Below are positions 46,044 to 55,275 of a stretch of 64,000 bases of DNA, piece by piece; position 1 is the first letter of the stretch, and each line of letters opens with the position of its first letter. This stretch comes from Alphaproteobacteria bacterium (lineage in GTDB: Bacteria > Bacteroidota > Bacteroidia > Bacteroidales > FEN-979), in assembly GCA_009928665.1 (NCBI GenBank), contig SACF01000019.1:1-64000 (forward strand), in the 5' to 3' direction. The position numbers and the translations under genes are program-made. The notes beneath the pieces are model-generated. The model was given only the letters and a program-made list of their open reading frames with translations, was not told where the DNA came from and made no database searches.

Positions 46044-47867
46044 TTACTCCTTGAATGCGAGAAGCGCCATTGATTTTTCATTCAGTTCTCCGAAGGAGAT
46101 AGATAGGCTTTCAATTGCCGCGGAGACCTCTTTTGACATCTCCGTCGTTTTGTTGAATTCTTCTCCTGCGGTTTGAATGTTGCCAATGATCTTATCGAAG
46201 AGGTTTTCAATTTCGGCAAGGTAGGGTCTGATTTTATTTGACTCTTTATTGGAATCATAAGCCAGACGTTTTACTTCAGATGCCACGATTCCGAATCCCT
46301 TTCCCGTCTGGCCGGCTTTTGCGGCTTCGATGGCTGCATTGACTGAAAGTACCTTTGTTTGCTGGGAAATTTCGTTCAGCGTCTCGGCAATGGTATCGAA
46401 ATCCTGGATCAGGTTCGAGTTCTCACGGATCAGGCGGTTCAAACCTGAAAACTCCTTGTTCAACGATTCCGACATGGTACACAGCCGCGAGGAGATAGCT
46501 CTGATGGTATCGGCGCTGGTGGCAAGATCGTTCACAGTTCCCGTTAGCGTTTCGGCCGTGTTCAGGATCAGCGACCGTGTAAAGTAGTGACAATTCTCGG
46601 GTTTGTTCAACCCGTTGTATATGGCCACCGCCATCTGTTCACAACTGCCATAACCGCATGAAGAACAATTGTAATGATCCGCATCGGAAAACTTGTTCAT
46701 CCGTTTATAGATGGTCTCAAATTCGAGGGGCCCCGGGGTGCGGATGGTAACATTGTCATGGTGGTTCACATATTCCCTGCTGTAAAGGTTTTCATCGAAA
46801 AACCTGTCCAATACCCGGTTAAGACGGCGTCTTCCCTGATATTTTCTTACCGGGTTTCCCGTACCGTATTGTTGCTGAACTTCGCGGTTACGCTTTTCAA
46901 CATAATATTCGATCAGGTCGGGCGATTCATCCCGGTTCAGAGTGCCAGGCCCCCCGTTGCATCCCATCTCGCAGTTCAGGCAGTCGATCAGAAAGGGTGC
47001 AAATCCTTTGTCGATCATCTCGGGTAATTTTTTCAGATAACCATATACCACGGAGGGTCCCTCAATTTTCCGGGTGACGTTGACCAGATCCGGATGATCG
47101 CGCAAAGCAGTCCGGAGCAATCCGCCGGGAGTCGAAAATAACACGGCCCTCTCGGCAGGAGGGTTATCAAATTCAACTTCGGGGTAATCAGCAAGCGAAA
47201 TTTTATGAGCCTGTAAATAGGAATTCAGGGTTTTGATGGTAACGGTGTAGTCGCCGAGCTTCAACTCATCGAACTCCCGGCGCTTGGCGGCACAGGGTGC
47301 AATGAATACGAATTTATGACCTTGATAGTCGTGGTAAAATTCACGAACCATTTTAATGGTGTGTATCACCGGACTGTCGGCAGGCGCCAGGTAAGGGATC
47401 AGTTCGGGTTGATAAAGTTCAATGTAGGTGACGATGGCCGGACAGGGTTGCGAAATAATGGTTTTAGGGTTGTGTTTGCCGGCATACTCTAAATAGGATT
47501 TGATGGTCAGTTCGGCGCCGAAACTCACATCAAACACAGCCTTTATCCCGATTTTTTTCAAAAATCCGTTCAACCGGAGGTACTGATCCCGGAAATTGGA
47601 GGCGGCCGAAGGGGCCACGACCGCAACCATGGGTACTCCCTGATCCAGATCATGAAAAAAAGCATCCAGATCGTCCAGGTATTTCCGGGCATCGTGGGTG
47701 CAGGCATCAATACAACTTCCGCAGGCAATGCAGAGATCGGCGTTAACGGAGACATGATTTTTGCTTCCGTCGTTGCAAAACTTTACCGGACATACCGTTA
47801 TACAGGCATGACAGTTGACACATTTATCCTGATCAACCTCAATTACGGGAACAAGTCGGGTTTGCAT
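46044..47867 (-). CDS. [FeFe]-hydrogenase-like domain fused to a methyl-accepting signalling domain
   Basis: 607 residues, soluble. Residues ~10-60 carry two 4Fe-4S ferredoxin motifs (CVNCHACITVC and CIACGSCIDAC). Residues ~75-310 are the hydrogenase large-subunit fold with P1-like SQPCP (Cys142), P2-like APCAAK (Cys192) and P3-like NCEMGC (Cys299, Cys303): all four presumed [4Fe-4S]-ligating Cys are kept, while the proton-relay Cys that precedes PCP in catalytic enzymes is Pro. A further Fe-S motif sits at Cys401-Cys426. Residues ~430-607 are a short MCP domain with the hairpin tip SVNAAIEAAKAG. It likely senses H2 or redox state and signals to CheA. Confidence 0.85.
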   Translation of the reverse strand: MQTRLVPVIEVDQDKCVNCHACITVCPVKFCNDGSKNHVSVNADLCIACGSCIDACTHDARKYLDDLDAFFHDLDQGVPMVAVVAPSAASNFRDQYLRLNGFLKKIGIKAVFDVSFGAELTIKSYLEYAGKHNPKTIISQPCPAIVTYIELYQPELIPYLAPADSPVIHTIKMVREFYHDYQGHKFVFIAPCAAKRREFDELKLGDYTVTIKTLNSYLQAHKISLADYPEVEFDNPPAERAVLFSTPGGLLRTALRDHPDLVNVTRKIEGPSVVYGYLKKLPEMIDKGFAPFLIDCLNCEMGCNGGPGTLNRDESPDLIEYYVEKRNREVQQQYGTGNPVRKYQGRRRLNRVLDRFFDENLYSREYVNHHDNVTIRTPGPLEFETIYKRMNKFSDADHYNCSSCGYGSCEQMAVAIYNGLNKPENCHYFTRSLILNTAETLTGTVNDLATSADTIRAISSRLCTMSESLNKEFSGLNRLIRENSNLIQDFDTIAETLNEISQQTKVLSVNAAIEAAKAGQTGKGFGIVASEVKRLAYDSNKESNKIRPYLAEIENLFDKIIGNIQTAGEEFNKTTEMSKEVSAAIESLSISFGELNEKSMALLAFKE

Positions 47868-47883
47868 ATTTTATAAATATATG

Positions 47884-47915
47884 CAAAGTTAACAGCATTG
47901 GCTTTACAATATCAA
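47884..47915 (-). promoter_or_regulatory. Promoter of the hydrogenase-like chemoreceptor gene
   Basis: TTG (47915-47913), 21 nt, then TAACTTTG (47891-47884), a complete match to the Bacteroidota pattern, 16 nt before ATG 47867. Confidence 0.7.
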
Positions 47916-47931
47916 TTTTTCACTACCTTTA
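47898..47931 (+). promoter_or_regulatory. Possible promoter of the che operon
   Basis: TTG (47898-47900), 23 nt, then TACCTTTA (47924-47931), one mismatch from TAnnTTTG, 22 nt before the cheW ATG. It overlaps the divergent promoter at 47884-47915, so the two could be read in competition. Confidence 0.4.
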
Positions 47932-47953
47932 TCGTAAAATTAATTATTGCCGA

Positions 47954-48427
47954 ATGCAAAACAACGAAATCTTTTGTTTCCGGATTGAACACCAGCGGTA
48001 TGCATTCCCGCTGGCAAGCGTCGACAGGGTTTTACAGGCTACTTCAGTGATCAGGATCCCGAATTCACCTTCGCTGATCCATGGCGTGGTCGATTATTTC
48101 GGGACCCTCATACCGGTCCTCAATTTAAGGAAGAGGCTCGGCTTACCGGATCGACCGATCGGTATTGATGATTATTTTATTGTGGTTGATACCCCGAAAA
48201 GAAAACTGGCTGTCGTAATCGATGACGTGGACGATGTGATCGTTCCGGATGATGCCGACCTCATTCCTGCATCGAATATGGATTCATCGCTGGAACCGCA
48301 ATCTATTTGCCGGCTTGACGGTGATATGGTCCTGATATACGATTTGGAGCGTTTTTTAACAGGAGCGGATGATATTGCCCTTCAGGAAGCGCTGAAAAAA
48401 GTGACCACGACAAAAAAGAGAATATGA
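47954..48427 (+). CDS. cheW: CheW, chemotaxis coupling protein (first)
   Basis: 157 residues. SH3-like CheW domain with FRIEHQRYAFPLASVDRVLQA, HGVVDYFGTLIPVLNLRKRLGL and the conserved CheA/MCP-contact surface. It links receptors to CheA. It opens the plus-strand che operon and its stop overlaps the cheR start by 4 nt. Confidence 0.9.
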   Translation: MQNNEIFCFRIEHQRYAFPLASVDRVLQATSVIRIPNSPSLIHGVVDYFGTLIPVLNLRKRLGLPDRPIGIDDYFIVVDTPKRKLAVVIDDVDDVIVPDDADLIPASNMDSSLEPQSICRLDGDMVLIYDLERFLTGADDIALQEALKKVTTTKKRI

Positions 48428-49890
48428 TCTCCCGGCAACTTTTACAGGAAGTCAGTTCAAAAGTTGCCGACCTTTTAGGTTGGGATCTCTACCATCACCG
48501 GTTGTCCGACCTGAAGCGCGGACTTACAGCCACGGCGGCGGAACTCGGCATCAAGGCCACTCCGGCAGAAATTGAGACCTGGATCAGAAATACCCGCTGG
48601 CCGCAGCGCGAACTGGATATCTTATCTTCGCATCTCACTGTTGGCGAAACCTACTTCTTCAGAGAAAAAGCCAGCCTGAACGCGTTTCAGCAACAGATTA
48701 TTCCTGAAATTATAAACCGGAGCAATGGCCATGATCCCTGCCTGAGAATATGGAGTGCAGGCTGCTGTAGCGGAGAAGAACCCTATACCCTTGCAATCCT
48801 GTTAAATGAAGCATTTCCGGCGTTACAGATCCGGAAAATACACCTGTTGGGAACCGATGTTAATCAATCGTTCCTTGAGAAAGCAAGAGCAGGGAAATAT
48901 TCGCGCTGGTCGTTCCGTGAAACTCCGCAGTTAATTCAGCAAAAATACTTTTCGGAGAAAGAGGGGGTCTGGACCCTTGATCCCCGGATCAGAAAAATGG
49001 TTGTGTTCAGCGCGCTGAACCTGGCAGAAGACCTCTACCCATCGGCTGCCACCGCCACCCAGAATATGGATGTCATATTCTGCCGGAACGTCCTGATGTA
49101 TTTTACCCCCGATCAGATCCGGCTCGTGGTCCGACGTTTTTATAACTCCCTGACCGAATCGGGATGGCTGATCACCAGTGCAGTTGAATTGAATGATCAG
49201 TATTTTGGCGATTTTGAGACCGTCAAGATTGGATCCTGCATGCTCTACAGGAAGAATGCCGTGAAACCAAAGAAAGCGGGCATTGCAGGAGAAATCAAAA
49301 GCCCCGTGCAACCTTACCTGGTCAGCCCCCGTAAAAAAAAATCCAGCCATGTCCCTGTTAAGTCAGGCCATCCGGTTATCAGCAGAGTACTTCCGGTTGA
49401 GAAGCCCAAACCGGTTTCAGAAAAAGCCGGTGAACTATTCGGGGAGGGCAGGTACGATGAATGTATCGCTTTATGCAGTGCTGAACTGAGCCAATCGCCC
49501 GGCAATCCCGATCTCATGTTGTGGGTCGTACGGTCGATGGCAAATCTTGGAAAACTTGACCAGGCTCATGAATGGGCGGAAAAATTAAGGTCCAGTCCGC
49601 ATGTGAAAACCGATCACCTCTATTTGTATGCTCACATTCTTCTGGAAAAAAACGAATTCAATGAAGCTGTTTTAAACCTGAAAAGAGGATTATTTTTGAA
49701 CCCGCATCACCTGATGTCCCATTTCTTGCTGGTAAATATTTATTCCAGGATGGATAACAAGACTGCGCGAATGAAACATTACCGTAATGTAACAGATTTA
49801 TTGTCATCCTATGAAGCGGATGAGATGGTGCCGGATTCGGGCGGGCTGACAGCAGGCAGGCTTGAAACAATTTTAAAATCCTTAAAGTAA
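48424..49890 (+). CDS. cheR: CheR methyltransferase with C-terminal TPR region
   Basis: 488 residues. The CheR N-domain (HLTVGETYFFREKASLNAF) is followed by the SAM-binding motif WSAGCCSGEEPYTLAIL and VIFCRNVLMYF. After a Lys/Pro-rich linker (~290-325), residues ~340-470 form TPR-like helices (LFGEGRYDECIALCSAELSQSP, LLEKNEFNEAVLNLKRGL). It methylates glutamates in the MCPs using SAM. TPR-tailed CheR proteins are typical of alternative chemosensory systems such as Myxococcus Frz. Confidence 0.92.
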   Translation: MISRQLLQEVSSKVADLLGWDLYHHRLSDLKRGLTATAAELGIKATPAEIETWIRNTRWPQRELDILSSHLTVGETYFFREKASLNAFQQQIIPEIINRSNGHDPCLRIWSAGCCSGEEPYTLAILLNEAFPALQIRKIHLLGTDVNQSFLEKARAGKYSRWSFRETPQLIQQKYFSEKEGVWTLDPRIRKMVVFSALNLAEDLYPSAATATQNMDVIFCRNVLMYFTPDQIRLVVRRFYNSLTESGWLITSAVELNDQYFGDFETVKIGSCMLYRKNAVKPKKAGIAGEIKSPVQPYLVSPRKKKSSHVPVKSGHPVISRVLPVEKPKPVSEKAGELFGEGRYDECIALCSAELSQSPGNPDLMLWVVRSMANLGKLDQAHEWAEKLRSSPHVKTDHLYLYAHILLEKNEFNEAVLNLKRGLFLNPHHLMSHFLLVNIYSRMDNKTARMKHYRNVTDLLSSYEADEMVPDSGGLTAGRLETILKSLK

Positions 49891-49897
49891 AACGATA

Positions 49898-50413
49898 ATG
49901 GCCAGAGATCCTTTGGAATTATTGCAGAAACGCGCCCTCATGATTTCACGACGGCAATCAGATACTGAAGGAGTCTCCAGGACCATCATGGTAGTAGAGT
50001 TTTTACTCACGCCGGAACAATATGCGGTCGATACCTCTTTTGTAACTGAGGTGTTGCCCCTGCGGAACCTGACATTGATTCCGGGAACCCCGCCTTATGT
50101 CATCGGTATTATGAACGTAAGGGGAAAAATTATTTCGATCATTAATCTGAAATCGTTCTTCAACCTGGTCCAGAAAGGATTATCATCCCTGAACAGGGTA
50201 ATTGTGCTCCGGCATAAGGAGATGGAATTCGGGATCGTTACCGATGGCATATCTGCCACCCGCCGTATTGACACAGAAACCCTGAGCAAGCCGCCGGCAT
50301 CCCGGCAGGATCCCGGATCCGACTATATCCGGGGGATTACTGCGGAGGGTTTGATATTGTTGAACGCAGAAGCGCTCCTGAGTTCGAAGGCAATTGTAGT
50401 AAACCAGAAATAG
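49898..50413 (+). CDS. cheW: CheW, chemotaxis coupling protein (second)
   Basis: 171 residues. CheW domain (VEFLLTPEQYAVDTSFVTEVLPL, GIMNVRGKIISIINLKSFF) with a ~30-residue N-terminal extension (PLELLQKRALMISRRQSDTEG). A second coupling protein could serve a different receptor than the first, e.g. the membrane MCP versus the soluble hydrogenase-like receptor (inference). Confidence 0.9.
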   Translation: MARDPLELLQKRALMISRRQSDTEGVSRTIMVVEFLLTPEQYAVDTSFVTEVLPLRNLTLIPGTPPYVIGIMNVRGKIISIINLKSFFNLVQKGLSSLNRVIVLRHKEMEFGIVTDGISATRRIDTETLSKPPASRQDPGSDYIRGITAEGLILLNAEALLSSKAIVVNQK

Positions 50414-50423
50414 ATAGTAACAC

Positions 50424-50428
50424 GGAGG
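50424..50428 (+). promoter_or_regulatory. Strong Shine-Dalgarno site before the MCP gene
   Basis: GGAGG ends 7 nt before ATG 50436. Canonical sites are rare in this window, as is normal in Bacteroidota. Confidence 0.7.
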
Positions 50429-50435
50429 AAAAAAT

Positions 50436-51929
50436 ATGAAATCATCCATCAGAATCTCATCCCGACTCAAACTTTTAGCAGGCTTTATCCTGATCCTGGT
50501 ATCGATCATTGCCATCCAGGTGATCAACTTTATCGGAATCGGAAAGATAAAAAGATCCCAAAACGACTTGATCACTGCTTTTCAGACTTCGCAATCGATG
50601 TTGAGCCTTAGGAACGAGGAAAACAGGATCAGGGCTTTGACGCTGGAGATGATCCTTACCCATGATCAGGAAGAGCGTGATGCCCATGTCATGGATATCA
50701 GAAGGAGGATCGGGGTAGTGGAGGAGACTATAACTAAAATCGAAAAGAACATTGCCAATAATCCTGAAAATCTCGAAAAATTCAGTGAAATAAAGGAACT
50801 CCTGAAAACCTTCCGGGCGAACCGCGAAAGACAATTGATTATGATCAATCAGGGTAAAGCAGACGAGGCACTCGATTTTGCGCTGACCGTCCAGAATCCG
50901 TTCTATGAATCCATTCAGTCAAAAATGGGTGATATGGACCGGATTCTTGAGAATGACACCCAAGAAGTCCTTGCAAGAAATGACGCGCTTAACACCCGGA
51001 TCTCGGCATCCCTGGGAATCCTGGGCAGTTTGATCATATTGATTTCCCTGTTGTTCATCATCTGGACATTTCGTTTACTGCACAATTTGTCACGCGAGGT
51101 CAAAGCAGGCGTTAACATTCTCGGTACCTCTGCAGCAGAAATCCTTACCACGGTCAATGAGGTATCGACCGGGGCCACCGAAACAGCGACCGCGGTTTCA
51201 GAAACGACAACCACCATCGAAGAGATCCGGCAAACCGCCTTACTTGCCACCCAGAGGGCTCAAATGGTGCTCGATAGTTCGCGGAAGGCATCCGAAGCCG
51301 CTGACAATGGCAAAGAATCGGTTCAACAAACCATTGAAGGAATGGATCGCATCAATCAGCAAATGAATCTTATAGCTGAGAGTGTTGTTAAACTGTCAGA
51401 GCAAAACCGGTCGATCGGTGAAATTACGGCTTCGGTTAACGACATTGCCGACCAGTCGAATCTCCTGGCCGTCAATGCGGCCATTGAAGCGGCAAAAGCT
51501 GGTGAGCAGGGCAGGGGTTTCGCGGTGGTGGCTCAGGAGATCCGGAGTCTTGCAGAACAGTCAAAACAAGCGACAAGTCAGGTAAAAGAGATCCTCACGG
51601 AGATACAGAAAGCGGTCAATCTTGCCGTCATGGCCACCGAACAGGGTTCCAAGGCAGTCGACCACGGGAACAAACTGGCCAGGCAAAGCGGAGAGATGAT
51701 CGATATCCTCGCGGAAAGCGTGAACGATGCGGTTCAGTCAGTCATCCAGATCAGCACCTCCAGTCAGCAACAAATGGCAGGTATGGATCAGATCGTTCCT
51801 GCCATGGAGAACATCAAGCAGGCCAGCGAACAGAACGTGGTGGGTACCCGCCAGACCCAGAATGCGGCACAGACACTCAACGAACTGGGTCAGAATCTGA
51901 AAAAGATCATCTTAAAATATAACGTCTGA
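50436..51929 (+). CDS. Methyl-accepting chemotaxis protein, membrane-bound
   Basis: 497 residues. TM1 (LLAGFILILVSIIAIQVINFIGIG) and TM2 (LGILGSLIILISLLFIIWTFRLL) enclose a ~150-residue helical periplasmic ligand domain of 4HB type. A HAMP-like linker leads to the signalling domain with the hairpin tip ADQSNLLAVNAAIEAAKAGEQGRGFAVVA and helical methylation regions (TATAVSETTTTIEEIRQTA). It forms a ternary complex with CheW and CheA. It is the only membrane receptor in the operon. Confidence 0.93.
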   Translation: MKSSIRISSRLKLLAGFILILVSIIAIQVINFIGIGKIKRSQNDLITAFQTSQSMLSLRNEENRIRALTLEMILTHDQEERDAHVMDIRRRIGVVEETITKIEKNIANNPENLEKFSEIKELLKTFRANRERQLIMINQGKADEALDFALTVQNPFYESIQSKMGDMDRILENDTQEVLARNDALNTRISASLGILGSLIILISLLFIIWTFRLLHNLSREVKAGVNILGTSAAEILTTVNEVSTGATETATAVSETTTTIEEIRQTALLATQRAQMVLDSSRKASEAADNGKESVQQTIEGMDRINQQMNLIAESVVKLSEQNRSIGEITASVNDIADQSNLLAVNAAIEAAKAGEQGRGFAVVAQEIRSLAEQSKQATSQVKEILTEIQKAVNLAVMATEQGSKAVDHGNKLARQSGEMIDILAESVNDAVQSVIQISTSSQQQMAGMDQIVPAMENIKQASEQNVVGTRQTQNAAQTLNELGQNLKKIILKYNV

Positions 51930-51937
51930 TCACTGCT

Positions 51938-54145
51938 ATGGATAAAAAACAGGAAGCGTTTCTTCTCGAGTTGCTTAATGATTTTAAAGTTGAAGCTTTG
52001 GAACATCATCAGGCCATTGTGAATGGACTGATTGAACTGGAGAAAAATCCTCCCTCTGACAATTATAAACAACTTGTTGAGACGACATTCAGGGAGGTGC
52101 ACAGTCTGAAAGGCGCCGCAAGGGCCGTGAATCAGATCGAGATCGGGCGCTTCTGCCAGTCCATCGAAGGGGTTTTCCACAGCCTGAAACAGGAATCCGG
52201 CCAACTTGCACCCGAACATTTCGATGCACTGTACCTGTCGGCCGATCTTTTGGGGGCCATGCTCAAAGAGATTGACCTGCAGAACAAAAGCGTGAGCGCT
52301 TCAGCGCTTGCCCAATGTATGAAGCGCCTCGATACCATGATGCTTGGGAAATCGTTGGTGCCATCGATGGAGATACCCAAGCCCCCTCCATTTATTCCGG
52401 GTCAGCTATCCCGGGAAGCCCTTGAAAGCCAGCAACCGGTACATGCGGAGCAAACTGAACTTCAAGCCGGGGCCCCGGATCCTGTAACCGGGCAAAAGAT
52501 AGGTGCATCAGGTAAAGACAGCACAAAGGATACTGTCCGGATTACAACAGCTAAATTGCAGACCCTGCTGCGGGAAGCCGAGGAGTTTATCTCGGTTAAG
52601 ACTTCGCTCGGGTATTATATCCGGGAAATTGAAAATAAACAGAACAAAGATTTTTACCCGCTGATTCGCGAAATGGATCAGTTTAACCATTCCCTTTCGA
52701 GAATCGTTGATGATCTTTTGATCGATATTAAAAAGACACTTCTCAATCCTTTTTCCACACTTCTCGATGTTGTACCCAGGATTGTCAGGGATTTAGGTAA
52801 GGAATACAAAAAAGAGATCAACCTGTCGATCAGAGGGGGAGATATTGAAATCGACCGGCGCATCCTCGAAGAACTTAAGGATCCGCTGATCCATCTGATA
52901 CGGAATTGCATCGATCATGGCCTCGAAACGCCCCAGGTACGGAAAAATTCAGGAAAAGATCCGAACGGGTTGCTCGATATCTCCGTAAAACATGATTCGG
53001 GTAGCATGGTTGTAATAACCGTTCGGGATGATGGTGCCGGAATCGACCGGGAGAAGCTACTTCATACAGCGATCCGGAATGGCCTGGTTAGCCAGGAGGC
53101 TTCCGGCAGGATGTCGGATAACGAGGTCCTTGGATTGATCTTCCGATCCGGGGTATCGACCAGTCCATTTATTACCGACATATCCGGAAGAGGGCTTGGA
53201 ATGGCCATCGTCGCTGATAAGATTTCAGACCTGGGCGGTGATGTAACAGTTTCGTCAACACCTGGTAAGGGTACTTCTTTTGTAATAACCCTTCCGGTAA
53301 CCATCTCCAATTTCCGTGGAATCCTGGTACAGATCGAAGATCAGTCCTTTATTGTTCCTACGATTTCCGTTGAGCGGGCCATCCGGATATCCAAAAAGGA
53401 AATCCGTACCGTGGAGTCAAGGAATATCATCCTTTTACAGGGTGAGAGTGTTCCACTGGTCCGGTTAGGTGACGTCCTTGCCATTCCTTCACGTAGCCAG
53501 AGAACAAAAGAAGACAAGCCATTTCCTGTCCTGATTTTGAATCATGCAAAAAAACGGGTGGCGTTCATGGTTGACCAGGTAAATGGTGAACAGGAGGGGA
53601 TGGTCAAGGATATGGGACCGCAGTTGATCCATATCCGCAACATTACCGGCGTGACCATCCTGGGCGGAGGTCAGGTGATCCCCATTCTGAATATTCCCGA
53701 ATTAATCGAATCATCGGCGGGTCTCTCGTACTCCGAAGAGGCCTCCCTTGCAACCGAAGAACCTGAAATCGATTCGGAACAACAAAAGTATATCCTTATA
53801 GCGGAGGATTCCATTACACTCCGTTCCCTTTTGCGAAACATACTCGAATCATCGGGCTATAGGGTTCGTACTGCTGTCGACGGATTGGAGGCCTTTCAGT
53901 TTTTACAGAATGAGACCTTCGACCTGGTCGTCTCTGATGTGGAGATGCCAAGGCTGAATGGTTTTGACCTGACGCTTAGGATACGGGGTGATAAAATACT
54001 TGCAGAAACTCCTGTAATTCTGGTTACTGCGCTTGATTCGCCGGTCGACCGGCAACGGGGTATGGAGTGCGGGGCCAATGCCTATATCGTCAAAGGTAGT
54101 TTTGAACAAAGCAACCTCCTGGAAACCATTCAACGTCTGATCTGA
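51938..54145 (+). CDS. cheA: CheA histidine kinase with C-terminal receiver
   Basis: 735 residues. Hpt domain with the phosphorylated His55 in REVHSLKGAA; a linker with no clear P2 (CheY-binding) domain; a helical P3 region; the P4 ATPase (LIHLIRNCIDHGLETP, GAGIDREKLL, GRGLGMAIV); a P5 CheW-like domain (FRGILVQIEDQSFIVPTISVERAI); and a receiver at ~610-735 with the phosphoacceptor Asp in LVVSDVEMPRLNG. The fused receiver and missing P2 resemble FrzE-type kinases rather than flagellar CheA. Confidence 0.94.
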   Translation: MDKKQEAFLLELLNDFKVEALEHHQAIVNGLIELEKNPPSDNYKQLVETTFREVHSLKGAARAVNQIEIGRFCQSIEGVFHSLKQESGQLAPEHFDALYLSADLLGAMLKEIDLQNKSVSASALAQCMKRLDTMMLGKSLVPSMEIPKPPPFIPGQLSREALESQQPVHAEQTELQAGAPDPVTGQKIGASGKDSTKDTVRITTAKLQTLLREAEEFISVKTSLGYYIREIENKQNKDFYPLIREMDQFNHSLSRIVDDLLIDIKKTLLNPFSTLLDVVPRIVRDLGKEYKKEINLSIRGGDIEIDRRILEELKDPLIHLIRNCIDHGLETPQVRKNSGKDPNGLLDISVKHDSGSMVVITVRDDGAGIDREKLLHTAIRNGLVSQEASGRMSDNEVLGLIFRSGVSTSPFITDISGRGLGMAIVADKISDLGGDVTVSSTPGKGTSFVITLPVTISNFRGILVQIEDQSFIVPTISVERAIRISKKEIRTVESRNIILLQGESVPLVRLGDVLAIPSRSQRTKEDKPFPVLILNHAKKRVAFMVDQVNGEQEGMVKDMGPQLIHIRNITGVTILGGGQVIPILNIPELIESSAGLSYSEEASLATEEPEIDSEQQKYILIAEDSITLRSLLRNILESSGYRVRTAVDGLEAFQFLQNETFDLVVSDVEMPRLNGFDLTLRIRGDKILAETPVILVTALDSPVDRQRGMECGANAYIVKGSFEQSNLLETIQRLI

Positions 54146-54150
54146 AAACC

Positions 54151-55263
54151 ATGCCTGGAAAAGAAAAGATCAGGGTATTGATCGCTGAGGATTCCCGTGT
54201 CAATCAGGAACTCCTGAAGGGATTACTGGCTGTTGACCCGGTTTTTGAGGTTGTGGGTGTCGTGACCAATGGCAGGGATGCCGTCGACTTTGTTTCCCGC
54301 ATCAGGCCGGATATAATCAGCATGGACATTTTTATGCCGGGAATGGATGGCCTGGAGGCCACCCGGCTGATCATGCAGCGCACACCGGTCCCGATCGTGA
54401 TTGTCAGCAGTCTCTACAACCCTTCTGAAGCCCGCCTTTCCTTCAGCATCCTCGAAGCAGGCGCTCTGACGATCCTGCCGAAACCGAATGGTCCCGGGCA
54501 CCCCCTGTACCATCAGACAGCCCGGGATTACAGGCATACCCTTCGGGTCATGTCAAAAGTAGCAGTTAAGACACTTCCGCGGTTTTCATCTCTCCCGGGC
54601 ATCCGGGGAACCGCCAATGGAAAAGAGCTTACCGGAAAAAAGACCGGGTCGGCGCTCCAGGCGAATGATCCGAAATCATCTATGCCCGGTAATAATGCCG
54701 ATTTGTACCAGATCATTGCGATCGGAGCTTCAGCAGGCGGACCGCAGGTGATCCAGTCGATCCTTAAGAACCTGGACTCCAACCTGCCGGTTCCGGTCAT
54801 GATCGTTCAGCACATCGATCTGAATTTCGCGGCGGGTTATGTCGAATGGCTCAATGCAACCTCTTCACTCAGGGTAAATACCGCATGTAACGGAATGTCT
54901 CTTTTACCGGGTCAGGTATACATTCCCCCGGGCGATCATCACCTGGGACTTCTGGGACGGGGAATTGCCGCGGTGAAAAGGACTCCGGAGGAGAAAGGGT
55001 TGAGGCCGGCAGTCGGTGTACTTTTCAGGGATGTGTTAAGGTTTTACGGAAAGAATTCCGTGGCGATCCTGCTTACGGGAATGGGAACCGATGGAGCGCC
55101 CGAAATGAAACTGATGCGCGACGCAGGAGCATACACGATCGCTCAGGATGCCGAGAGTTCACTGGTACACGGAATGCCCGGGGAAGCCATCAGACTCAAC
55201 GGGGCATGCCGCATTTTAAACCCATCGGATATTGTTAAAGAAATACATTGGTTATTTAAATAA
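54151..55263 (+). CDS. cheB: CheB, receptor methylesterase/deamidase with receiver domain
   Basis: 370 residues. Receiver with Asp59 in ISMDIFMPGMDG, a linker, then the catalytic domain with Ser in IGASAGGPQVIQSIL, His in IVQHIDLNF and Asp in LTGMGTDGAPE. It removes the methyl groups added by CheR. 5 nt after cheA. Confidence 0.94.
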   Translation: MPGKEKIRVLIAEDSRVNQELLKGLLAVDPVFEVVGVVTNGRDAVDFVSRIRPDIISMDIFMPGMDGLEATRLIMQRTPVPIVIVSSLYNPSEARLSFSILEAGALTILPKPNGPGHPLYHQTARDYRHTLRVMSKVAVKTLPRFSSLPGIRGTANGKELTGKKTGSALQANDPKSSMPGNNADLYQIIAIGASAGGPQVIQSILKNLDSNLPVPVMIVQHIDLNFAAGYVEWLNATSSLRVNTACNGMSLLPGQVYIPPGDHHLGLLGRGIAAVKRTPEEKGLRPAVGVLFRDVLRFYGKNSVAILLTGMGTDGAPEMKLMRDAGAYTIAQDAESSLVHGMPGEAIRLNGACRILNPSDIVKEIHWLFK

Positions 55264-55275
55264 TAAATCGAAATT

